This document shows positions 51,178 through 63,388 of a stretch of DNA of 64,000 bases, in pieces. The notes under the pieces were generated by a model. That model was not told the DNA's origin. It ran no database searches and saw only the letters and a list, made by a program, of their open reading frames with translations. Source of the DNA: Dimorphilus gyrociliatus (taxonomy: Eukaryota; Annelida; Polychaeta; Dinophilidae); NCBI GenBank assembly GCA_904063045.1, contig CAJFCJ010000020.1, positions 550,916-614,915 on the forward strand, given 5' to 3'. The translations under genes and the position numbers were made by a program. Numbering within the stretch: position 1 is the stretch's first letter; the number at the start of each line of letters is the position of its first letter.

Positions 51178-52777
51178 TCATTGATAACCTCTTTGAATTA
51201 CTCCTTTTCTGTGTTGTATATAATGAATTAGCTCTAACACTGCAAAATCCATAATTTCGAATAAACTGAGTATAGTTCCACCTAACAACAAGCTAAATGC
51301 CCCTCCAACATCTGCTAGTAGTTTTAATACCAAATAACCAGCTTCTTCTTCTATGTGAGTAGATGTCATTGATGAAAAGAAAATATTTAATAGAATATAA
51401 TTGTCTGTAATAACTTCTCTCGAAACTTTATGTTTAAATACATAACTTTCCAAAAAGTATTCGCTTAACTTTGCTTGAGTTACTAAGGTAATGAAGTCTC
51501 TACCAAAGCATTGAGGTGAGCAATTACACTGTTTATGAATTTCGTTGTTAGTAAAATTATCTCTTTCTCTTATGACGCAGAGTGTATCGTAAGGAGAACA
51601 AATAGAAGCATTTCCTGTCATATAACCTTGTCTACATCCACATAATACTGTTATATGCTTGCTAAAGCAATTCAAAAAGCATAATTTGGTTCTATAGTTT
51701 GGATCGTTATTACAATTCCCATAAGGCTTAGGAAGAAAAGTTCGCTTTTCTAATCTAACACCTATGTTAACCATATGGCCAGGTTGAGCTTTTAGTCCTC
51801 CTTCCATTAACGGTAGTTCCGTTCTATCATGAACTAAAACACGAAAAGCGATAGAAGGCGAATGGACAACCAAATACTCCGATTGGTTTGCATTTAAAGT
51901 CAATGACAAGCCGTAATTGACACCAGGCTGACTAATGAACAAAGAAGCATTTCCTTTCGAAAGAAACCAATAAGTATAAGCTTAAATGGAACATGTAGGT
52001 TAATTACCTGGAGCAAACTGAAAACATTTTCCCATTTTCGTCTGAACATAGCGGAAGTCTTGCAAAGGATCACAAAATGCTCCCTTAAATATACACTTTA
52101 ATCGAAGTAAAATAATACTCTCAATGTTGATATTTATGAATAATTTGAAAGAGAATATACAGATATTACCTCTTTGATTGATTCTTCTATCGATGGCGCA
52201 TAACGTGCATAAATATCTCCCCAGTTGACTTCTGTCGATGTTTTTGTCTGGTCGCGTAAATAGTCCAAATTCAAATTTTTATTCTTCTCTTTGACTTCCC
52301 TTAAAGGTGGCCATACGACTTCTACGACTTTTTTTAAACCTAACAAAGGTATTTTTGGTACGATGTTAAAATAGCTTTCTAAAGTTTAATGAAACCTTAT
52401 ATACCATCTCTTTCTACAGCACTTTTCTTCATTTCATTCTCATTGCAGATAGTTACTGTTGGAAATTTCAGGATAGGATTATTCACATTCTTTATAATGG
52501 TTACAGTGTCATATTTAAAGAAAGCCGTAAGTCTATCTTGAATTTGGAAGGTCATAAAGCATATACCGAACAAGATTAGTATTGTCCAAATTATTTTTTT
52601 GTATATAGAAGTCTTCATATCGTTGGTGTGCCTTAAACCAACGATTGAAACGTGACCAGTAAACTTCGAAAGGCGATTAAACCAAGAAATCTCATCTAAT
52701 CTGCAATCCTTAATCGATGAGTCAGTGTCTTTCGCTTCTGTTATTTCCATTACATTTATTTTTTTCGTCTTAACCAT
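51178..52777 (-). CDS. DEG/ENaC-family cation channel subunit
   Basis: Four exons: 52777-52405, 52378-52170, 52095-52008 and 51953-51178, in phase with introns of 26-74 bp or so, about 481 residues. Topology matches the family: short cytosolic N-terminus, TM1 (IIWTILILFGICFMTFQIQ, 62-80), extracellular domain beginning KFPTVTICNENE, a Cys-rich region (CFLNCF, CGCRQGY, CNCSPQCFGRDF), then TM2 with DVGGAFSLLLGGTILSLFE (about 438-456) and a short C-tail. The family forms trimeric, amiloride-sensitive Na+ channels gated by peptides, acid or mechanical force. Two conserved sites differ: the N-terminal His-Gly gating motif reads Val-Gly (V46-G47), and the selectivity-filter G-x-S reads G-G-T (448-450). 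The intron between exons 1 and 2 is very short (26 bp), so that junction deserves care. The ligand cannot be told from sequence. Confidence 0.88.
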
Positions 52778-54359
52778 CGTTAACTTTGTTGTTCTACTTG
52801 GTTGTGTAAACAGCTTATCCCAACCGAATTTGTTATCTTAATGATGAAGAAGGTATTATACGCCATCTACATACATCATATACCATTACTAATTGATATA
52901 ACAGTTTCATAATATTATTTAATTAATAATTCAAAACTTTAAAAGCTTTTTTTATACTTTTTTTCATGCTGCTAATTTATTTACTGCCATGCAGTGTGAC
53001 AATTATCGGTTTCACTAAAAATAAGTGTTAATTGATATGCTAAATAGATTTTAGTACCGCAAGTTCAAAAATAAACGTGTATTGATAAAAGAAATAAAAT
53101 AGACGCTATTGGGGTTAATGCGCTGCAGAAAATTGCACTCTCAATATATTATGCACCATATTTAGCTTACTTTTTGAGTACAGCTGGATTAATATTGCAA
53201 AAAGCATCTCTGACTTTGTCTCTATCCCCTTTTCTCTATCTCCTCCTTTACTTGATGGTATTTTGTACTTCTATCCCAATCTCATTTTCAACTGTTTTCA
53301 CATTTCCATTTGTCACTCTCCTTACCATTTATTTTTCTCTAATATATTTTTTTCCTTGAATGCCAAAGGCTTATTTAATTAAATATTCCTTAAAGACATA
53401 CTTTTAGAATTAACAACGATAATACTTATTACAAGCAAAAGAGAAATCAAAATTGTCAGAAAAATACCGAGTTTAGATTGAAATATAAAAGTAAAAAAAA
53501 AACTAGAGAAAAAGGAAAACCGTCATGTGCCTTTTTTTTCATCAATAGCGATAGCGATGGTTAAAGAAATCGCTTATCTGTTCGAATCGAGGATATACAG
53601 TATTTACTAAGAAAAGAAAAACAGGAAAACTATCAAATGTAGACTTTCTAACCAGTAAATGTCTACGTTTTACAGCTATTTCTTTCTTCTCTTGCTACCG
53701 CTTCGTAACATTGAAAGAGTAGGACGAAAAAAATCGAAAGAAACTTTCAAATAGAATTAATAAGATATAATGGTTTAATTGAACGTAAGTTGTTAGAAAA
53801 CAACTTTTCTGACCGTCGGGGTTGGTAAACAGTCTATTGAAACGACTATTGAACATTAACGCTTTTAAAATGTCATTTATTCGTTAAAAAAGGAAGTACA
53901 TTCTCAGCCCAAATGATGCGTGAAGGTAAGTTAATCCGCTGTTGAATTGAACTGGACGATGGATGATATCAATTGTTTTTTTTTTTATCTTTTATTCTTA
54001 AAATTAAAAAACTAATGAATTATATAAAATCTTTTATTTTTTTTCTAACGAATTTAAAGAATTAAGAACATTGCACCTTATTTTCCTGATGGATATACCC
54101 GTGAAATAAAATTGCAAGTGAAAGCTCTACACCTTTCTGTTAAACCGTAGGTGGCGGTAGTGGTAACTACGCCATCTCATACGTTTACGATATCGATACT
54201 AGTGTACTCTATTGGTGAACCTAAATCTTCAATTAATAATAGTATAGCCTAAACGTGATTCTAATATCTCATCTTATTGGACGGAATGTAGAAAATAAAT
54301 AAAGATCAACCGTTTCAATTATCCCTGGACGTGTCTAATCTACGAAAGGAAGGATATTT
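52778..54359. other. Intergenic, divergent between DEG/ENaC and the 91-codon ORF
   Basis: AT-rich, with a pyrimidine-rich tract around 53210-53350. A short spliced ORF could be drawn from 53914 (ATGATGCGTGAAG, donor GTAAGT) into an acceptor near 54057, but it encodes only about 20 residues. No clear gene was seen. Confidence 0.4.
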
Positions 54360-54635
54360 ATGGCCGAAACAAAGGAATCAATCTTGGAAGAGGTCGAGAA
54401 AACATTATATCAATTAACGCACTCATACGTTAGGTTAGAACGTATAACAACGTCGAATGGATTATCACAAGATGTTTATGAAGAATTAAACATTGATTCA
54501 AATCCAAGAGCGTCTAATCTTGTAGGAAAAAGAAGATCATTAATTGTTGTTTTAAAAAATGATTACATAGCTAAAGAGGAGATATCAAGTAAAAGAAAAA
54601 AGGAAAGGGAAGAGTATCAACGAAAAAAAAAATAA
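54360..54635 (+). CDS. Small hypothetical protein, single exon, charged
   Basis: A 91-codon ATG-initiated ORF. The predicted protein is strongly charged: an acidic N-terminal helix-prone segment (ESILEEVEKTLYQL), a middle part with LVGKRRSLIVVLKNDY, and a basic tail ending in RKKEREEYQRKKK. I do not recognise it. Its codon and residue composition look more protein-like than the chance ORFs around it, and it starts with a true ATG. No splice sites are needed. A small intracellular subunit or adaptor is possible; an expressed-sequence match would settle whether it is real. Confidence 0.45.
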   Translation: MAETKESILEEVEKTLYQLTHSYVRLERITTSNGLSQDVYEELNIDSNPRASNLVGKRRSLIVVLKNDYIAKEEISSKRKKEREEYQRKKK

Positions 54636-55928
54636 TTATCACAGAATAAGGAGAAGGAGAAGGAAAATGAGACGAAAAGAGGATTTAATTGATTAGTATT
54701 AATGTACCTGCAAAAAAAAAAAAAGGAACACAAAAAGATAATTTCTAATTTTACCAAAACACTTATAACAGAGGTAGCGCATCTAGTCCAAGTATCGATT
54801 TCTCCAGAATTTATAAGCAGCCTATAACTTTACATTTCTTTCTTCTGTTGACTTCTTCTCTACTCTTATAATTTTGTAAATAAAAATATAGAAATTAGAC
54901 ACAGATAAATGGAACAAGAGAAAACAAGGATTGAAGTAAAGTACTTAATTATTTTGTTGGAAATGTCTTAAATAACAAAGAAGATTATTTATTTCTATTT
55001 CTTTGAAACTTGATAAACAAAGGAACGAAATTCATGGAAATGTTCAACAAATATCAAAAATATATTTCCATTTTTTCTTTTTATGACGAAGAATTTTTCT
55101 TGAATGAATTTTAAAAGATTAAAACATTACAAGACTTCCATATGTATCTGCATATATGTTATTATTTTAATACAACTATATCTAGTTAACTTTAAAATCA
55201 ATTTTTTAATTTTACACCAAGTTCAGACTCTAAACATGTATAACTTTACCTTTAACTTTTCTATAAGTAATACGTATTCAATATATAATAAGTTATCTTT
55301 TTGTTCTTTAGAAAGAAAAAGGTGTCCTTCTTTTATTCTTATAATAAACTTTGATATTTTCTACTCTTTCTCTTCTTATAATTAATATCAAATTTTGTAC
55401 TTAATCTTCCATTATATTTTTCCAAGCTGCATTATCTATTTTTATTCCTTTTTTTTTGCACTTTATTTTTAGCCTTATAATTAATTATTTTTCCCTTTAA
55501 GAGAAGAAAAAAAAGGAGTCTGTAATTTGTTATATAATCGGCTAATATTCAAACTTTCTGCTCCCTTCGTTTCTTTATCCTATAATAAGAGATTAAGATT
55601 CCATTAGCTGTTGAAAAGAATCCATTTGGAAATTATGCCGTCTTCTGTTTCTTCTTTTCGCCTGTCTCTTAGAAACAATGAATAATTATTAGTATTCTTT
55701 CTGCAATGTAGGTTAATGTCCTCTAGATTATTTTTCGTTTGGCAATCATGATGAATGATTTTTATATCTTAATATTTCTCCATTTTCAAAGCTATCGTCT
55801 CTTTCATTTTATTTTTTATTTAAATATTCATTAAAAGTAACATTCCCAATTACCTATAAAATCAATAATTTGTTACTTTCTCATTATTTAATGAAATCAA
55901 ACGGTTTAAGACTAATATCTGTATCTAA

Positions 55929-56000
55929 TCCCAGATAGTCTAGTGGTTATGATTCCCGGCTCTCACCCGGGCGGCCCGGGTTCGATTCCCGGTCTGGGAG
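55929..56000 (+). tRNA. tRNA-Glu (anticodon CTC), copy 1
   Basis: A 72-nt cloverleaf. The acceptor stem is TCCCAGA/TCTGGGA with discriminator G. The anticodon stem is CCCGG/CCGGG with CTC at 55962-55964. The T arm is CCCGG-TTCGATT-CCCGG. A T6 run just downstream is a Pol III terminator. Confidence 0.97.
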
Positions 56001-56103
56001 TAATTTTTTGTTTTTCCTAGACAATAAAAACTCAATATTTTAATAAAATGCCTACACCGTCCACGCTTTAAAATCGTGCAATTTTACCATTTTGTACAGC
56101 AAG

Positions 56104-56175
56104 TCCCAGATAGTCTAGTGGTTATGATTCCCGGCTCTCACCCGGGCGGCCCGGGTTCGATTCCCGGTCTGGGAG
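56104..56175 (+). tRNA. tRNA-Glu (anticodon CTC), copy 2
   Basis: Identical over all 72 nt to copy 1, starting 175 bp further on, with CTC at 56137-56139 and again a T6 run directly downstream. The flanking DNA beyond a few bases differs. Confidence 0.97.
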
Positions 56176-57835
56176 TAGTTTTTTGTTTTTTGGCTATTTA
56201 TGCTATAAGTTTATAGTTAAGTTAACTGGCAAGTAATTTACATACAGGTTGTCGGTCTCTTTTTTTCTCCCTATATTGAAATAATCAAGATTAACGGTCG
56301 GTAGGTAATTGTGTTAGTGTGAGAAGAAACGAAAGATGGCGCTTTAAGTTTTTCGAAATAGTTCATAAAATTATATCCCGTTCTAAAAAGAGGACAGGAA
56401 ATAAAAAACTGTTACTTGTTGATTAATAAGAGAAGTAGACTCAAGAGAACAGAACTATAGCGGTATATAAGACGATTGTAAATTGGGAAAAGAAAATTGA
56501 TTAGAGGAGCTGTATTAATTTCATCAAGGTGAAAAGTTTCCAATGAAAGATTCTTACTAAAGAGATTTTCGTCTGTGAAGATGTTTGACAACAGCGTAAG
56601 ATCTGAGTTCATCAAAAGATTCTACTTATGTAGGAGCTATTGAATACAAAACGAAACGTAAAGGAGTCTTTGACAGATATTTCCTAGAAGTTACAATTAA
56701 TATTTTAGAATTATTGTAAGCGTTATAAAAGTTACCCTTTCTAAATCTTCAAATCTAGTTACGTCTGTTAATCTGATCAAAGTATTAACAAAATATTTCC
56801 CTGTGGGATTAACCCTTTTATAATAATGATTACATTTTTTAAAGAAATCCACTCAATAACATATCCCCTCGTTTTCCTTAAAACTCTAATTAAATAATAA
56901 TCTGTTAGTATCGAGTCTTTTTTATTATATAGCCCGCCTACTTGTTTCTTCTCTATTCTTTCGACGATCTATATAATGTTTACATTATCTTCATCATCAA
57001 TAATTTTTTAATATGTTATAGTGACATCTAGTAGGTACTTTTTAATTATACATATTTTTTTTTCATTTATCTTAATGATTAGAGTAATCGGAAATAAAAT
57101 ACAGAATTTCCTCCTTTTACTTAATAGTGGAAATTTTAACGTAATTATCAATTTATATATAAAGTATAAATATATATAATGTTTCTATGCAGAATGTTTA
57201 TTTATAGAATATATTTTATAAGATTATTTAACGATGAAAAAAGGAACTAATATAAGAAATCTACATTTTTATTGTTACAAATTATTCCCATCTGTTTTTC
57301 GGTGATCAAAGGCAAAGCAATGAATTTTGCATGCAAAGTTTAGCATTAGTGCATCTGATTTCAAGAATCAAAGAAAATTTTTAGAACCATTTACAAAATC
57401 ACGAAAATCTTAGCCAACTAAATAGATGTTTATAATATTTTTTTTCCTATTCCTTCTCTTTCCTTTCCTCTCTTTCTAAATTAAATCTCTATCTGTCACA
57501 CTATCTTTCTCTCCTCCCTCCAAAAACAAAAATAAAAACTTGTTTTTAACCTTTATTTTATCTTTTTATCTTCTTTTCTCTCTTGTTCCCTTTGCAGCTT
57601 TTTTCATTTTTAAAAACACCAAACTAAAATATTGTAATATAAAACAAATGTTTTTGCAGTGTTTCATGTCAAAGGAGAATTCAGTATATTTATTTTTTTA
57701 GAATACTAAAATATCTATAAAAGATACAAACTAGGTCAAAGGGAAAAAAATAATAAAAAATAAAAATAACTTAATATTTAATTAGATAGCGAGAAGAAGA
57801 AGAAGAAAAAGAAAAAAGAAGAAAGAAAGAAAGTA

Positions 57836-60800
57836 TTATTTAAGGACTGTGTCTTTCCTGTTTCTTAAATTAAAAAGTTCAAATATCAATAATTTAACAT
57901 CACCTCGAGAGTTGTTAAAAAGAATTATAAGAAAATTATCATCAGGTGTGAACTGTGTACTAAGGACCATTCCGTCAATTCTAAAATGTATATCTGTTGA
58001 ATTCGATTTGGAGGAACTAATGAAGAATAATTCATTATCGTAGGTAGAAGCAACCATCATTTCTAAATTCTTTGTTACTATGAGAGACTTGATCTGGAAG
58101 TTAAACAAAAGAGGAAAACACTTAGCAATGGAATATTTTATAGTAAAGTTAAAACACGAAATGAAACTGGAATATAAAAGTAAATAAAAGAAAACATAAG
58201 AAAACCTTGAGCTATTACCTTAGGGCTTTGACAAACACCATATAAAGCTGACTGAATCTTTTTCCCATTGTTTTGTTGTAAAGAGAATATATTTCCATGG
58301 TTTGTTGAAAATAAAACATGATGTTTGTCTATTGTTGATTGGATGGAGATAATGGAAGATGGTATGTTTATACTGAAAAACATTGATATACAACAAAAGG
58401 CTTAATGTAAGAAATAGAGGAGAAAAGATCGTTACTTTTTCTTAATTATTAATAAAAAAATTTACTTGTTTGTAATTTGCTTCTGTGACATGTCAATTGA
58501 TTGTTCACACTGAGCTAAAAGTGCGTTATAGATAATAACTTCCGGTCCACATGATAAGATTAGTTTATTCTCGTCGAAAACTTCAAATTGTTCAACGTTT
58601 AGAGGGTATTTGGAAGAATTACGCTTACACGTTATAGCATCACCGACTGTTGACTGAGTATCGTAAGTTATCAGTTTATGACCTAATATAGCTTCGTTAG
58701 ACTTTTGGAATTGTTTTGAAGAGATTTTCATAACTATATGACGTCCAGATCTAGTTATTTTTAGTCTATCATCATTTAAGCTATTTAATTCATCTTGGGA
58801 TATTCTAGACAGGTTTACTTGCTGTATTATCTTATTATTTGAACTCGCCCAAGTGATTAATTGGATTGACCGATTCGGTTGTGATGCAAGTAGGAAGACA
58901 GTTGATTCAATTGGAGAAACTAAAGCCCGTAGAATAGTGATGTTCTTTAAAGGAAAGTCAATCTTCTTACCAGTAGTTACTTCCCATATGGTCATATTAC
59001 CGTCTAAATTTAAACCAATAATTATGTTTCTTTCACAGGTAAGAAGAACCTTGTTACAATCATGTGAACATGCGTAGATTTGTTGAAGAACACCTTGGGG
59101 TAAGATATACTTGCCAAGCCCACTTTCACTAGATAAAAACAATTCCGACTCGTTACGCTTTACGTTAGTAATGCAAAATTTAATGGATTTTTGAGTAAAA
59201 ATGTCTTTCGATTTATCAATTTGCATCATACTGGCCCGTTTTCTAAGAGTTTGCTGTAAAAATTTTTTCCAGTACCATACTTTGCACTGATTAGCAATTA
59301 TGGTTACTAATTTTGTACCGTTATCAACAAATGAAAGATGCTCGATAGCCGAAAATGCCATCTTCTTTGTTGTTTGAAATTGGCGATTGATGATGTTGAA
59401 AAGCTTTATATTACCTAAATCATCCGATATAACCAACTGATTAGTTTCAACGTCGTACGAAATAGCTGATATATTCGACATGATTTGTTCATAAACTGTA
59501 TCGTTTTCCGCTAAATGAACATAATTTAAAACATCCAAAGCAATGATTAGACGCCCACTAAACGAAATTTCACAATGTTTTATTTTCCTTGGAAAAGCTA
59601 TTGTTCGTAGGATTTGGCAGTCGATTACCGCTACAATTGCAATGCAGTTGGATCTTGCTTCACTAAACATTAAACAGACGTGATATTGACTCGCTGAGAT
59701 TTTAAGATTCGAAACATTTTCCGGAAGAGGTAATGTATTACAGGATCCGCTTGACGAAAAATTCTGTATGACAAGTACTTTTTTAACCTTTCGATGTTCG
59801 CTTTCCAGTTCGGCAGTGTAAATTATTTTATCTTCAGTTAAGAAATTAACTAATTTTGGATTTTTCGTCGACACTGGCAGAGGGAAATTGGTCATCGAGT
59901 ATTGTAAACTTTTCCCTGTAGGAAGAAAGAGTTTTACATTTGTTGAGGAGGCAAAGCAAATTCTTCCATTTTCTGTGATAGCCAAAGAAACAATCGATTC
60001 TGTAGTCTTGTGAATTATTTGTATACAATCAGATGTATTCTCATTAACGATTACATCTCCATTCTCCGCTACAAAGCATACAACTCTATCGCAACAAACT
60101 GGTAACGTTTTACTCACTATGGTTTTTGTATAGCCAGTTTTACTATTAACTAACGTATAATTGTGTTTTTCATTTGACTTTTTAATTAGGAACCATACTC
60201 TGGAATAATGTAAATTTACATTCGAGCTGGCTTGTGAAATGTTGCAGATAACAGATTCGTGATCAGCTAAAGCGGGTGACAGGGGTATTATTTGAAAAGT
60301 AGATAGTGATTGGAGATATTCTTTGCATTGATACGATAGTTTGTACAAATTGGGAAGGTTATGAGAATCAAGAGGTAATCTACAGCATAATTGAGTCGCT
60401 AGCGATTGCTTGTTAAATGATTTTGCACTGTCCCTAGCAGTATTAATACATTCTTTTAGTGTTTCCAACTCCAGATCATCGGATTGTTGTGCAATGGTTT
60501 GAAGATCAGAAACAAGAAACTCCATTCGACAAAAAAGGAAATCAAGATTGCAGAACACTTTGGTTTTAAGTATCTCAAAGTTTTTAGCTTTCCTTAGATG
60601 ATAAATGACGCATTCAGACTTTCTTCTATTATTCACTGAGAACTTTTCTATTCTTATAGCTCTATTCGCCTCTTTTATTGTCTTTCGTCTATATTCTAAA
60701 TAAATATCTCTTTGAACTTGATCTTGTATCATAAAATATTGAGCTAATTGATCATTCAATCTAAAAAACTCTTTATCCGATGTATATCTCTCTAAAGCCG

Positions 60801-63388
60801 CTATTTTAAACTGTTTATGATACCATGCAATAGTAGTTCTCTTAAAAGACGATCTTTCAGAAAGATAATCCCTTAACTCTCCTAATAATCGAATTATAAT
60901 AAACTGAGGAAATCGTACGATGCCTTCATAAGGTGGGTCGTGATATTGAAAGAGTTCATTTAAAACTTGATCGTCCAACGATAAGATATCTTCCAATTCC
61001 GCTATTGTCAAACCATTGAGAGAAACACTTAACAAACCTAATATTCTTGCAGTGACTAGCTTTCCAATTTTAAGTTCAATTTGATCGAATATATTGTTAA
61101 TGGCCTCATTTACGGAATTGAGAAGAGGTATAGACGAAGCAGACGTGTAACTCGTCCAATAGAGTGATCGATTCAATTGTACCATTAGAAAAAGAGGTGT
61201 TGAAGAGTATTGTAGACTTTGTAAAATTATTATCCTCTGGAGTTCAGTAAGTGTATGTTTCTTTTCCGAAAGATATTTATTCATAACGAGTTCTGCAGTT
61301 TCTTTCGGAAGTGACTCGAGCTTTATATATGCATTCTCCTTAGTTATAATCGTTTTAAGGCCTTTCATGTAAATATTCTCATCCAGAACTGATACTATCA
61401 AAGATATATTTTGAGGCAGCGAGGAAGGTAACCATTTCTGAATTGAGTCGACGTTATTCGTTAACTGATCTAAAGAGTCCAATATGATAATTAATCTTTG
61501 ATTAGAAAGTTTCCTGGAGATCCTTCTCAGAAGTCTTGGAAAATAAGAGGATAGTTTTGCTAATGTTTTATTCCAAAAGGGTTCCGGAATTATTGAAAAA
61601 TAATCCAGTAATTGCTCAGTTACCGATTTCACTAACGAAAATGAACTGCTAGTTTCAGCTGTTGTGCCCAAAAATCTGAATCACATAAATTGATTTTCTA
61701 CGAACATAGCCTAGTAATTTTGTATTAAATTTACCGAATAATTTTAATTGTGTCATTTGTCATCCACTTATTTAGGCTTAAGAATATTTTCGCTAAAAGA
61801 CTAGTCTTCCCAACTCCCGATTTACCGAAGAGGACTAAATTATTCGATTGATTGCGTTCTAAGCACCTTCGAATTCTATTCAATTCCTTATCTTGACCAC
61901 AAAAATATTTAGTCTTTTCAAATGCAAATCTTATATGGCATTGTATTTCGGAAATTGATGAATAGAATCCCTTATATTTTGAATTGAGAGCATTTCCGGT
62001 ATTAAATTTTTTAATTTCATTCAAAATCTAAATATTTGCATAAGAGAAAAGAAAGAAGGGATTTTATAGTTAATGAAATATAATCTTTAAACCCTAATAT
62101 TCGCTTTTACTGTTGAATATTATTGAATTGATATTATAATAAATATTTACCCTAGTTTTAAAATCATCTCCAAGTGCTCTTAAGTAGTTTCTATGCTCTG
62201 TATTATTTTTCTCATCGACACCGCCCGGCTTCCAGGACAAGTCGAAGTGCCTTCGATTAGACTTTGGTATATTCTCTACTATAAAGTTTTCTTTTAGTTC
62301 TCGCCTCAGTTCTCTGACTTCTTCATCCACGCTCAATTTACTCTGCACCGAATCAGAACACGTTTAACGAACTCGTTAGTATTTGTCGTTCATTAACTTA
62401 CATCTCTTGTTTTACAGTCAATAAATCTCTCAGCCGTAGCTTCATTCACATAATGCGGATCTAGCCCTTGAAATGTTCTAGTATAAGATATAATATTAAA
62501 TTTATTATGATCTTCTAGACCCTTTTCGATCTCTAACTCAGTGACGCTAATAAAATAACGCCGTTTCGATTTCTCATCAATTCTATTTTTTTTAAACGCA
62601 CTTTCTGAACATTCTCTCAAAGTGGTAGTAAGTTTTAGATAAATATTATTCCAGGAATCTGTTGCTTTTCTAGCCCTTTCCGGTTTACGCTCGTTACCAA
62701 AATCCGGTAATTTTGTGGTTATCGCCTATCAAATTTCGTCCTTAAATAATTAATTAATGTCTAGAGTAATTAGCTTTTACCTGTAGTCGGTAACATTGAG
62801 GTATAGTGTTTTTATCCAGTCTATACCAAGTTAATAGTAACTGTGAATTGGATTTAATCTCAAGAGCCTCTTCAAGTAGTATGTCAAATTCGCTCTTTTC
62901 AATTCTATTAGGAATAGGCCGGAATCCGTAGCGATCTCCAATTAATGTCTTAAAAAGAATACTCCGTTAAAACAATGTATAGTTAGTGTTGTGTCGTTTA
63001 CATCATTTATTTTAATAAAACCTACAACGAAATTTGCTGATATAGATGCATTTTTACAGGCGTCAACTTCTCCTAAGCATAAATCAGTAACAGAGTGTTC
63101 ATTAGTCGCAGAATCAGTTACTCCCCATCTCATATCGATTACATTAAAATCTAAGTTGGATTCTAAGCATTTTTCGATCAGTTCCGGATAAATATTATTA
63201 ATAAAATAATTTCTCTCCGCCTTCATATCTATTTCGAAGTATTCATTGAATTGAAATGAAATGAAATAATATTTTGTTTCTATTAGAATAAATACCAGAA
63301 AAGGTTGAAGATAAAAATATTCGTATTTCTTTTTTACTTTTTTCAGGTATCTTTGTAACATTTCCCGCCAAGATGTCGTATACAGCAT
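57836..63388 (-). CDS. NACHT and WD-repeat protein, NWD1-like
   Basis: Eight exons: 63388-63026, 62948-62781, 62725-62402, 62342-62151, 62027-61735, 61675-58466, 58372-58219 and 58093-57836, in phase, about 1653 residues. The N-terminal region has the block found before the NACHT domain in NWD proteins: AERNYF, VIDMRWGVTD and LIGDRYGFRPIP. The NACHT P-loop is GKSGVGKTS (about 417-425) and Walker B is LIIILDSLDQ (about 508-517). A winged-helix-like and helical middle follows, then a long beta-propeller region of divergent WD repeats, the clearest being NMTIWEV and CKVWYWKKF. The family are STAND-class ATPases that act as cytosolic signalling scaffolds or sensors; NWD1 is tied to apoptosome-like assembly in vertebrates. 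An in-frame TAA two codons upstream of ATG 63388 limits that exon, but the first 40 residues look unlike the family and a different first exon is possible. Confidence 0.87.

Larger units (their letters stand above)
54636..57835. other. Intergenic containing the tRNA-Glu pair
   Basis: Apart from two tRNA genes it is AT-rich, with purine-rich and pyrimidine-rich tracts near 57420-57830. No coding sequence is supported. Confidence 0.5.

Noticed and set aside
53914-54107. Spliced 20-residue ORF (donor 53926, acceptor near 54057)
   Set aside because: Too short to support; no resemblance. It could be an upstream ORF at most.
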